From contig ONRD01000012.1 of the NCBI GenBank assembly GCA_900320185.1, positions 1-64,000 of the forward strand: DNA of 64,000 nucleotides, written 5' to 3'. Origin of the DNA: an uncultured Bacteroidales bacterium (GTDB lineage Bacteria; Bacteroidota; Bacteroidia; Bacteroidales; UBA932). The first letter of the stretch is position 1. Each line of letters opens with the position of its first letter. Below, piece by piece: positions 28,900 through 35,654 of this stretch. The translations under genes were made by a program, and so were the position numbers. Below the pieces are notes generated by a model. That model was not told where the DNA came from. It saw only the letters and a program-made list of their open reading frames with translations, and did not search any database.

Positions 28900-29790
28900 T
28901 CAATGGAGCCCTCCGCCTTCCATCCTGGCGATGCAGTCCTCGAGGGAGTCCCTCCAGTAGGGGACAGTGATACCGAAGGTCTCCTTGACCTTGGTCTTGT
29001 CCAGGACCGAGAAACGGGGTCTCCTGGCCTTGGAAGGGAATTCTGCGGTATGGCAAGGCTGGATGTCGCAGGAATTGCCGCTCAGTTCGCAGACCGCCTT
29101 CGCGAAATCGTACCACGAGACGGCTCCTTCATTGCTGTAGTGGTAGGTGCCGGTACGGTCCAGCATGCCTTCATCGATGACCTTTACGACCAGGGCTGCA
29201 AGGTCCCTGGCGTACGTGGGCGTCCCGACCTGGTCGAAGACGACTTTCACCGAGTCCCTTTCGGCAGTCAGGGTGCGCATGGTCTTCACGAAGTTCCTGC
29301 CGTAAGGCGAGTAGAGCCATGCCGTCCTGAAAATGATGCTCCTGCAGCCGGACTTCTCGATTTCCTTCTCGCCGGAGAGTTTCGTCGAACCATAGACTCC
29401 GAGCGGGTCGGTCGGCCAGTCCTCCTTGCAGGGGGACGGAATGTCGCCGTGGAAGACATAGTCGGTGGATATGTGCACAAGGGTGCCGCCCCTCGCGGCG
29501 CAGACCTGGGCCAGGTAGCCGGCGGCCGTGCTGTTCAGCATCATGGCGGTCACGTGGTCGTCCTCGGCCTTGTCGACGTTCGTGTAGGCGGCGCAGTTGA
29601 CGATGACGTCCACGTCTTCGGAATCGCAGACTATCTTCAGTGCACCCGGGTTGGTGATGTCGAGGTGGACGGTCTCCACTCCGGGGAGTGACGTAACGTC
29701 CGTGAATATGTAGCGGTTGCGGCTGCCGGCAGCCAGGTTCCTGATCTCGGTGCCCAGCTGCCCGTTCGCCCCTGTGACGAGTATGTTCAT
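28900..29790 (-). CDS. rfbD: dTDP-4-dehydrorhamnose reductase
   Basis: RfbD reduces dTDP-4-dehydrorhamnose to dTDP-L-rhamnose. The 296-residue protein opens with the Rossmann motif MNILVTGANGQLG and has the catalytic YGSTKLSGEK and the ISTDYVFHG strand. The start is fixed by the Rossmann motif and by a full promoter (29795-29827) whose -7 box ends 4 nt before the ATG. The mRNA is therefore probably leaderless. It is the first gene of the rfbD-rfbA-rfbC/rnhA-pdxA-recG run. Confidence 0.96.
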   Translation of the reverse strand: MNILVTGANGQLGTEIRNLAAGSRNRYIFTDVTSLPGVETVHLDITNPGALKIVCDSEDVDVIVNCAAYTNVDKAEDDHVTAMMLNSTAAGYLAQVCAARGGTLVHISTDYVFHGDIPSPCKEDWPTDPLGVYGSTKLSGEKEIEKSGCRSIIFRTAWLYSPYGRNFVKTMRTLTAERDSVKVVFDQVGTPTYARDLAALVVKVIDEGMLDRTGTYHYSNEGAVSWYDFAKAVCELSGNSCDIQPCHTAEFPSKARRPRFSVLDKTKVKETFGITVPYWRDSLEDCIARMEGGGLH

Positions 29791-29794
29791 ATTC

Positions 29795-29827
29795 CAAAAA
29801 TACTCACAAATTCGGAGTTGGGCAAAA
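29795..29827 (-). promoter_or_regulatory. rfbD promoter
   Basis: TTTTG (29823-29827), a 20-nt spacer and TATTTTTG (29795-29802) on the minus strand. Only 4 nt separate the -7 box from the rfbD ATG. Confidence 0.72.
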
Positions 29828-29853
29828 TTTTCTCCATATTGTCAAAAAATCAG

Positions 29854-29861
29854 TACATTTG
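29854..29861 (+). promoter_or_regulatory. -7 box of rfbB
   Basis: TACATTTG lies 23 nt before the rfbB ATG, divergent from the rfbD promoter. No clear -33 element is seen at the usual distance. Confidence 0.5.
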
Positions 29862-29884
29862 TTCCTGCAAATCATTCGCTCGAT

Positions 29885-31027
29885 ATGGAATACAGAAGAA
29901 CCATCGTCGTCACCGGAGGAGCCGGTTTCATCGGCAGCCATGTGGTGAGGCTTTTCGTGAACAAGTATCCTGACTACCACATCATCAACCTGGACAAGCT
30001 GACTTACGCCGGCAACCTGGCCAACCTCAAGGACATCGAGGACAAGCCCAACTACACTTTCGTGAAGGCCGACATCTGCGACTTCGAGACTGTCCTCGGG
30101 CTCATGCGTTCAGAGCATGTGGACGGGGTCATCCATCTTGCTGCCGAAAGCCACGTGGACAGGTCCATCGTGGACCCCTTCACCTTCGCCCGGACCAACG
30201 TCATGGGGACCCTGTCCCTCCTCCAGGCCGCCAGGACATACTGGGAGAGCCTTCCCGAGGGTTATGAAGGCAAACGTTTCTACCACATATCCACGGACGA
30301 GGTTTACGGCGCCCTTGAGCTTACGGACCCCGAGGGGGTCGACTCCCCGTTCACGACAAAGGCGTCCTCCGGGCACCACCACGCCTACGGACGCATATTC
30401 TTCACCGAGGACACAAAGTACCAGCCGCACAGCCCGTATTCCGCAGCGAAGGCTTCCAGCGACCATTTCGTCCGTGCCTACCACGACACCTACGGCATGC
30501 CTACGGTGGTGACCAACTGCTCCAACAACTATGGACCATACCAGTTCCCGGAGAAACTTATCCCGCTGTTCATCAACAACATCCGTCACCGCAGGCCGCT
30601 TCCCGTCTACGGGAAGGGCGAGAATGTCAGGGACTGGCTCTACGTCGAGGACCACGCAAGGGCCATCGACTTGATCTTCCATGAAGGGCAGACGGCCCAG
30701 ACCTATAACATCGGCGGTTTCAACGAGTGGAAGAACATCGACATCATAAAGACCTTGATAGCCACCACCGACAGGCTCCTCGGCCGTCCGGAAGGTTCCG
30801 ACGAGGATCTCATCACCTTCGTCCAGGACCGCAAGGGCCATGACATGCGGTATGCGATCGACAGCCGCAAGCTGCAGAGGGAACTTGGCTGGGAGCCCGT
30901 CCTCCAGTTCGAGGAGGGGATAGAGAGGACCGTGAAATGGTACCTTGACAACCAGGAGTGGCTGGATGAAGTCACCAGCGGTGACTACCGCAACTATTAC
31001 GAGCAGATGTACGGCAAACGCGTCTGA
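29885..31027 (+). CDS. rfbB: dTDP-glucose 4,6-dehydratase
   Basis: RfbB converts dTDP-glucose to dTDP-4-dehydro-6-deoxyglucose, the second step to dTDP-rhamnose. The 380-residue protein has the NAD site VTGGAGFIGSHV, the ISTDEVYG segment and the catalytic YSAAKASSDH. A longer in-frame opening reaches back to 29717, but it runs through the rfbD start region and past the promoter, so the ATG at 29885 is preferred. It is divergent from the other three rfb genes. Confidence 0.96.
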   Translation: MEYRRTIVVTGGAGFIGSHVVRLFVNKYPDYHIINLDKLTYAGNLANLKDIEDKPNYTFVKADICDFETVLGLMRSEHVDGVIHLAAESHVDRSIVDPFTFARTNVMGTLSLLQAARTYWESLPEGYEGKRFYHISTDEVYGALELTDPEGVDSPFTTKASSGHHHAYGRIFFTEDTKYQPHSPYSAAKASSDHFVRAYHDTYGMPTVVTNCSNNYGPYQFPEKLIPLFINNIRHRRPLPVYGKGENVRDWLYVEDHARAIDLIFHEGQTAQTYNIGGFNEWKNIDIIKTLIATTDRLLGRPEGSDEDLITFVQDRKGHDMRYAIDSRKLQRELGWEPVLQFEEGIERTVKWYLDNQEWLDEVTSGDYRNYYEQMYGKRV

Positions 31028-31102
31028 CTCGGAAATGCCGGAAAGCGGTTTGATTTTTAGAAAAATTCGTATATTAGCAGGCTTAAAACAACGAGCTCTC
31101 TT

Positions 31103-32290
31103 ATGAACGAACTCTATAATGAACTGTTTGGAAGGTACACTTTGCCCCAGGAAGTGAAGGCAAAAGGCATCTATCCCTATTACAGGCCCATCGAATCCGG
31201 ACAAGACCCCATAGTCCGCATGAAAGGAAAGAACGTGCTGATGTTCGGATCCAATTCCTATCTCGGGCTTTCCGACGACCCCAGGCTCAAGGAGGCGGCG
31301 ATCGCTGCGATCAGAAAGTACGGGACTTCCTGTTCCGGATCACGTTTCCTCAACGGCACCCTGGACATCCATCTTGAACTCGAAGAGAAGCTTGCAAAGC
31401 TTGTCGGAAAGGAGGAAGCCGTCACCTACAGCACCGGATTCCAGGTCAACCTCGGAATAGTCTCCCTCGGGACCAGGGACGGCTACCTGTTCCTCGATTC
31501 CTATGACCATGCGTCCATAATCGACGGAAGCCGCCTCTCTTTCAGCAAAGTGCTCAAGTTCGCCCACAATGACATGAACGCCCTTGAGGACAAGTTGAAA
31601 GTGGCTCCCGCCGACGCGCCGAAGCTCATCGTCGTCGACGGTGTCTACTCGATGAGCGGCGACCTAGCGCCTCTTCCCAAGATCCTCGACCTCGCGGACA
31701 AGTACAATGCCGCCGTAATGGTGGACGACGCCCATTCGCTCGGAGTCTTCGGCGAGCAGGGCAGGGGAACGGCCAACTATTTCGGAGTAACTGACAGGGT
31801 CGACCTGATCATGGGGACTTTCTCCAAGTCATTCGGTTCCCTCGGCGGTTTCATCGCCGGCAACAAGACCATGCTCAATTACATCAAGCACAACTCCCGT
31901 TCCCTGATCTTCAGTGCCAGCATGCCTCCCGCAAACGTCGCGGCCGTAAGCAAGGCCATCGACATAATGCTCGAGGAGCCCGAGCGTATCTCCCATCTGT
32001 GGGACATCACCAATTTCGCCCATGAGGAGTTCGTGCGCAGGGGCTTTGACATCGGCACCACCGAGTCGCCCATATTCCCTCTTTACGTAAGGGACACCGA
32101 GAAGTGCCTTACTGCCGTGAGGGACGCTCTCGACGAAGGCGTGTTCATCACTCCCGTGATCCCTCCCGCAGTTCCCCAGGATTCCGTCATCATCCGTTTC
32201 GCATTGATGGCCACCCACAGCAAGGAGCAGGTCGAGGAAGGTATCGACAAGTTGGAGAAGATTTTTAGGAGACTTGAAATAATCAAGTAA
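31103..32290 (+). CDS. spt: Serine palmitoyltransferase (alpha-oxoamine synthase)
   Basis: This PLP enzyme condenses serine with a fatty acyl-CoA to start sphingolipid synthesis, a hallmark of Bacteroidales. The 395-residue protein has the PLP lysine Lys242 in GTFSKSFGSLGGF, the FGSNSYLGLS N-terminal motif, VDDAHSLGVFG, and the RSLIFSASMPP segment. The alternatives in the family are glycine C-acetyltransferase and 8-amino-7-oxononanoate synthase. The FSKSFGS lysine loop and SRSLIFSAS favour serine palmitoyltransferase. It is monocistronic with a following terminator. A near-consensus -7 box (TATATTAG) lies upstream. Confidence 0.85.
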   Translation: MNELYNELFGRYTLPQEVKAKGIYPYYRPIESGQDPIVRMKGKNVLMFGSNSYLGLSDDPRLKEAAIAAIRKYGTSCSGSRFLNGTLDIHLELEEKLAKLVGKEEAVTYSTGFQVNLGIVSLGTRDGYLFLDSYDHASIIDGSRLSFSKVLKFAHNDMNALEDKLKVAPADAPKLIVVDGVYSMSGDLAPLPKILDLADKYNAAVMVDDAHSLGVFGEQGRGTANYFGVTDRVDLIMGTFSKSFGSLGGFIAGNKTMLNYIKHNSRSLIFSASMPPANVAAVSKAIDIMLEEPERISHLWDITNFAHEEFVRRGFDIGTTESPIFPLYVRDTEKCLTAVRDALDEGVFITPVIPPAVPQDSVIIRFALMATHSKEQVEEGIDKLEKIFRRLEIIK

Positions 32291-32316
32291 TAATCAGCCG
32301 ATAAGACTATTAAGTA

Positions 32317-32350
32317 AGCGGATTCTGGCCTGCCCTGGATCCGCTTTTCT
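32317..32350 (+). terminator. Terminator of the serine palmitoyltransferase gene
   Basis: AGCGGAT (32317-32323) pairs with ATCCGCT (32339-32345), and the stem runs into a T-rich tract just after the stop codon. Confidence 0.7.
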
Positions 32351-32441
32351 TTTGCTCCGGGCAAAGTGCCAATCAGGTTGCAAGCCTCATGGGATGCAAC
32401 GTGCAAGTATTTTGCCAACCGGAAATGTCTATTATATCGAT

Positions 32442-32620
32442 AAGCCCCGGAAGGGAGAGAATCCGTCCGGGGCTTTGAAGACTTACGGGAGCGGTAAGGA
32501 TTTCTGACGGTGGAGCGGAACGCATCCGGCATTTCTGCTGCCTTTACGGCCTTGAAAAACCATCAAGGGATTCCGCTTCGGCGCCCATCAGCCTTTGCCT
32601 GTCATCCAATAAGTACAGTG
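32442..32620 (-). ncRNA. Candidate small RNA, about 175 nt
   Basis: A well-formed promoter (TTTTG, 19 nt, TACATTTG) at 32621-32652 points left into a gene-free gap. About 145 nt downstream is a perfect 10-bp hairpin, AAGCCCCGGA (32442-32451) and TCCGGGGCTT (32466-32475). No convincing coding frame lies between; the best is a 20-codon frame from a TTG. The hairpin is not followed by a strong T run on the minus strand, so the 3' end is uncertain. This is inference from paired signals. Confidence 0.4.
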
Positions 32621-32652
32621 CAAATGTAATCATTAAAATTATATTTCCAAAA
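32621..32652 (-). promoter_or_regulatory. Promoter in the spt-ssb gap
   Basis: TTTTG (32648-32652), a spacer of exactly 19 nt and TACATTTG (32621-32628) fit the Bacteroidota consensus as well as any promoter in the window. No protein gene follows on this strand before the convergent spt gene. Confidence 0.6.
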
Positions 32653-32794
32653 TTATTTTGCAAATTATTGAAAAATAAATTTACATAAGTGCCAACAAAA
32701 TGTTTATTATTAGACAATTAAGTGATATTATCGCTACCTGAAGTTTAAGATTAGATAAATACATTTCGGCGATTATTTTGCGCAAAAGGTGCGG
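32653..32794. other. AT-rich gap next to the Ssb-like gene
   Basis: About 140 bp of strongly AT-rich sequence with no gene. It contains runs such as AATTATTGAAAAATAAATTT and could hold promoter upstream elements. Nothing further can be supported. Confidence 0.5.
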
Positions 32795-33142
32795 TTATCC
32801 GATCTGCGTGGAGACCCTGTCGTCGATCATCTCCAGCTGGCTTGCAATGATGTCGTAACCCGTTTTCTCCACGCCTTCTTTCGACATGTACCTCTGCATC
32901 CGCACCCGACCTGTCACATAGACAGGAAAGCCGACTTTTATCTGGTCGAAATCAGCAATTCCCTTGCTTCCTTCCCAGGCAGTGACATTATGCCATGTAG
33001 TGTCGATGTTGGCTTCCCCGTTCGATCCTTTGTAGGCGTAGCTTGTTGCGACGGAGATGTGGGCGACCCTTTTCCCTCCGACCGTGTTGACAAGGATGTT
33101 TCCTACGTTCCCACGGATTTCGATTCTGTTCAATTGTTCCAT
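32795..33142 (-). CDS. Single-stranded DNA-binding protein-like, tail-less
   Basis: A 115-residue OB-fold protein that resembles Ssb: MEQLNRIEIRGNVGNI, then VAHISVATSYAYKG, WHNVTAWEG and VYVTGRVRMQRY. The family's usual acidic C-terminal tip (DDDIPF type), which recruits repair and replication proteins, is absent; the chain ends DDRVSTQIG. It is also shorter than the normal 140-180 residues. It is probably a paralogue rather than the main replicative Ssb. It is transcribed alone, divergent from repeat sequences, with a possible -7 box TATATTCG about 40 nt upstream. Confidence 0.82.
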   Translation of the reverse strand: MEQLNRIEIRGNVGNILVNTVGGKRVAHISVATSYAYKGSNGEANIDTTWHNVTAWEGSKGIADFDQIKVGFPVYVTGRVRMQRYMSKEGVEKTGYDIIASQLEMIDDRVSTQIG

Positions 33143-33240
33143 AGTTATATAGTTTTTAGCGCAGTTCCCTGCTGATGCGAATATACGGGATTCCGTTTCG
33201 GAAAAGATGCATCCTTAAAAAACATCTGTCGATTATTTAT

Positions 33241-33321
33241 GTTTCTTTCGCTGGCTGCAGGTTTCTTTCGGTGCCGGCAAGTTTCTTTTCGGTCGCTGCT
33301 GGTTTCTTTCGGGGCCGGCTT
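33241..33321. repeat. Four 20-bp tandem repeats (GTTTCTTTCGG type)
   Basis: Units starting GTTTCTTTC or GTTTCTTTTC begin at 33241, 33261, 33281 and 33302. Each is followed by a variable GC-rich half such as GTGCCGGCAA or GGGCCGGCTT. They sit in the 430-bp gap between the Ssb-like gene and the zinc-ribbon gene. No gene is supported in this gap. Confidence 0.75.
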
Positions 33322-33330
33322 GAGGGACCC

Positions 33331-33380
33331 ACAAGCGGAGTGCAGTGGGCGGGATGTAGCGCGGAGCGCGGAAGGCAACC
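33331..33380. repeat. Degenerate family-1 fragment, locus D
   Basis: ACAAGCGGAGTGCAGTGGGC followed by GGGATGTAGCGCGGAGCGCGG corresponds to the AAGCGAAGCGCAGCGGG-GGGATGGAGCGAAGCGG part of the family-1 unit. The terminal inverted repeats are not recognisable. Confidence 0.55.
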
Positions 33381-33576
33381 GGAATGGGATGCCCGTCTCC
33401 TGGAAGGATCCCGCGCAGGCAATGGGGACATTCAAAAACAATCGGGACCAGAAAGAAACGTTCCGGATCTTAAAAAAACGAAAATCTTGTCGTTATTTCC
33501 TTTATTATCCTTTGTTCCTGCCCATTGAGGGGCTACCTTAGCGGGTGAGCGCAGTCATATCCCTGCGCAGGAAGCC

Positions 33577-33987
33577 ATGGAGAAGGAGAATGAAGGAAGG
33601 AGGAGATGTCTTGAGTGCGGGGATCCGTTGCCGTACGGAAGGGCGGACATGAAGTACTGCTCGGTAAGGTGCAAGAGCAGGTACAACTATGTCAGGAATG
33701 CCGGTGCCAAGGGTGCCAGGGTGAAGATAATGAACGCACTTGACCGCAACTATGGAATACTTGACCATCTCGTGAGGACCGGGGTCTCCTGGATGGAGAT
33801 TCCCGACCTTGTCCAACTTGGGTTCGACGTCGACTGTTTCACTTCCTATCACAAGTTCAGGAACAGGAGTGAATACCGTTGCTTCGACATCAAGTACAAC
33901 AAGTCGCAGCACCGTGTCTATGGGATCGCACGGGTGCAGTTGAAACCGCTGCCGCCCGGCAGGCGCTGCCCCCGCCACGGAGGCTGA
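33577..33987 (+). CDS. Small zinc-ribbon protein with repeat-encoded C-terminus
   Basis: A 136-residue protein of unknown function. Cys11, Cys14, Cys28 and Cys32 (CLECG, KYCSVRC) form a likely treble-clef or ribbon zinc site near the N-terminus. The middle contains MNALDRNYGILDHLVRTG and a FDIKYNKSQHRVYGIARV segment. The final 15 or so codons (LKPLPPGRRCPRHGG) run into the 47-bp repeat array, so the repeat supplies the stop codon and the C-terminal tail. The original stop may have been lost to repeat insertion. It could be a DNA- or RNA-binding protein; this is not established. Confidence 0.65.
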   Translation: MEKENEGRRRCLECGDPLPYGRADMKYCSVRCKSRYNYVRNAGAKGARVKIMNALDRNYGILDHLVRTGVSWMEIPDLVQLGFDVDCFTSYHKFRNRSEYRCFDIKYNKSQHRVYGIARVQLKPLPPGRRCPRHGG

Positions 33988-34160
33988 ACCTCCCCATTTG
34001 CAACAAAAGGCGCTGCCCCCACCACGGAGGCTGAACCTCCGCAGTGGGGGCATAGGGCGCTGGACCCGCCACGGAGGCTGAACCTCCCCATTTGCAACAA
34101 AAGGCGCTGCCCCCGCCACGGAGGCTGAACCTCCGCAGTGGGGGCATAGGGCGCTGGACC
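33962..34160. repeat. Family-2 repeat: 47-bp tandem array
   Basis: GGCGCTG begins at 33962, 34009, 34056, 34103 and 34150, an exact 47-bp period. Every unit holds GGAGGctgaaCCTCC, a 5-bp hairpin. Two unit types alternate: one ends CCATTTGCAACAAA, the other GCAGTGGGGGCATAG, so the higher-order period is 94 bp. It fills the gap between the convergent zinc-ribbon and nucleoside-transporter genes. Three reading frames through it give low-complexity peptides and are not genes. Confidence 0.9.
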
Positions 34161-34166
34161 GGCAGC

Positions 34167-35456
34167 CTATGCGGCCTGGCCGGCCTTTTTCAACTTTTCC
34201 GGGTCCTTGAAGAGGATCATGAACAGGATGCCCACGACAAGGGCGTAGCCCGCGAATATGAACCAGGCGGTCGGCCAGTTGGCGGGGTTGGCGAAGACGT
34301 TGCATTTTTCAACGACCCAGCCGGCTGCGAGAGTTCCGATGGTGGCACCCAGGCCGTTCGTCATCAGCATGAACAGGCCCTGGGCGCTGGAACGGATGTC
34401 GTTGGAAGTGTTCTCGTTGACATACAGCGAGCCTGAGATGTTGAAGAAATCGAATGCCATTCCGTAGACTATGCATGAGAGGACGAAGAGCAGGACTCCG
34501 GGCATGGCCGGTGTCCCGAGTCCGAAGAAGCCGAAGCGGAGCACCCAGGAAAACATCGAGATGAGCATGACCTTCTTGATGCCGAACCTCTTCATGAAGA
34601 ACGGGATAAGGAGGATGCAGAGGGTCTCGGAGATCTGTGAGATGGAGATAAGCGCGTTTGAATTCTTCACTGCGAAGGCGTCCTGGTAGTCCGGATTCGA
34701 GGCGAACGACCCGAGGAAGGTGTTGGCGTAGCCGTTGGTGATCTGGAGCGCGGCTCCGAGGAGCATCGAGAATATGAAGAACACCGCGAACTGGCGGTCC
34801 TTGAACAGGGTGAACGCCTTCAGGCCGAAGGATTCAGCAAGCGACTGGCCTTTCTCGCCCTTCTTGACCGGGACCTCCGGCATGGTCAGGGCATATGCGC
34901 ACAGGACCAGGGACAGGAGGCCGGAAGAGACAAGCTGCGTCCAGGAGTCCTGCATCGCAACCGAATCGATCTTTATGAAGTTGGTGCAGAGCATGCTGAT
35001 GATGAAGCCGACCGTACCGAACACACGGATCGGGGGGAAGTCCTTCACCGGATCCTTCCCGGCTTCTTCCAGGGCGTTGTAGGCGACGGAATTGACCAGG
35101 GCTATGGTGGGCATGAAGAATGCCACGCTGATGCTGTACATGGTGAAAAGGGGACCGAACGAAGGTGTGCCTGCGTTGCGGCAGTACATCCCGGCGGCTA
35201 TCATGGCCGCCCCTGCGACCAGGTGGCAGAGAGAGAGCACTTTCTGGGCCTGGATCCTGCGGTCGGCGAGTATGCCCATGAGGGTCGGCATGAAGATGGA
35301 GACGATTCCCTGCATGGCGAAGAACCACTTGATCTGGTTGCCGAGTCCGATGTTGCCCAGGTAGCGGCCCAGGGACGTAAGGTAGGCACCCCAGACGGCG
35401 AACTCAAGGAAGTTCATCAGGATGAGGCGCAAGGTGATGTTTTTGTTTTTGCTCAT
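34167..35456 (-). CDS. Nucleoside:H+ symporter (NupG-type MFS)
   Basis: A 429-residue inner-membrane transporter with about 12 hydrophobic segments, which imports nucleosides with protons. The N-terminus (RLILMNFLEFAVWGAYLTSLGRYL) and GSLYVNENTSNDIRSSAQGLFMLMTNGLGA are typical of the nucleoside H+ symporter family. It is transcribed alone from a TAAGTTTG box at 35545-35552, and its 3' end faces the 47-bp array. No nucleosidase or kinase is adjacent. Confidence 0.88.
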   Translation of the reverse strand: MSKNKNITLRLILMNFLEFAVWGAYLTSLGRYLGNIGLGNQIKWFFAMQGIVSIFMPTLMGILADRRIQAQKVLSLCHLVAGAAMIAAGMYCRNAGTPSFGPLFTMYSISVAFFMPTIALVNSVAYNALEEAGKDPVKDFPPIRVFGTVGFIISMLCTNFIKIDSVAMQDSWTQLVSSGLLSLVLCAYALTMPEVPVKKGEKGQSLAESFGLKAFTLFKDRQFAVFFIFSMLLGAALQITNGYANTFLGSFASNPDYQDAFAVKNSNALISISQISETLCILLIPFFMKRFGIKKVMLISMFSWVLRFGFFGLGTPAMPGVLLFVLSCIVYGMAFDFFNISGSLYVNENTSNDIRSSAQGLFMLMTNGLGATIGTLAAGWVVEKCNVFANPANWPTAWFIFAGYALVVGILFMILFKDPEKLKKAGQAA

Positions 35457-35544
35457 ATTCCAGGATAGTTTTATTGTCCGGTACTTAAGTGGCGGTTGGC
35501 GGCCGCAGCCTCGTCCAGGACGTCAGGCCGGGGCCGCAAACGGA

Positions 35545-35552
35545 CAAACTTA
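35545..35552 (-). promoter_or_regulatory. -7 box of the nucleoside transporter
   Basis: TAAGTTTG on the minus strand, preceded by GGATTTTTTCC. This matches the context of the promoter at 41-48. Confidence 0.45.
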
Positions 35553-35637
35553 CGGAAAAAATCCGGTTTTCCAGCAGCTCGGGCCAAAAACTGCTTTTTC
35601 CCCGCCTGCCCGGACTGCTTTTTAGTGCAATATTCAT

Positions 35638-35645
35638 TATATTTG
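35638..35645 (+). promoter_or_regulatory. -7 box of tgt
   Basis: TATATTTG lies 9 nt before the tgt ATG. It rules out the longer in-frame opening that begins at 35496. Confidence 0.55.
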
Positions 35646-35654
35646 CATTCAATT

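Noticed and set aside
30140-30170. parS-like site (CCACGTGG) near parAB's expected target
   Set aside because: It is part of the conserved rfbB codons for SHVDRS and lacks the flanking palindrome.
32083-32532. A 149-codon minus-strand frame at the end of the serine palmitoyltransferase gene
   Set aside because: More than half is antisense to that gene and the rest crosses two hairpins. A noncoding transcript is the better explanation.
33962-34160. CRISPR array with 47-bp spacing
   Set aside because: The supposed spacers are only two alternating sequences, so this is a tandem repeat. No cas genes are nearby.
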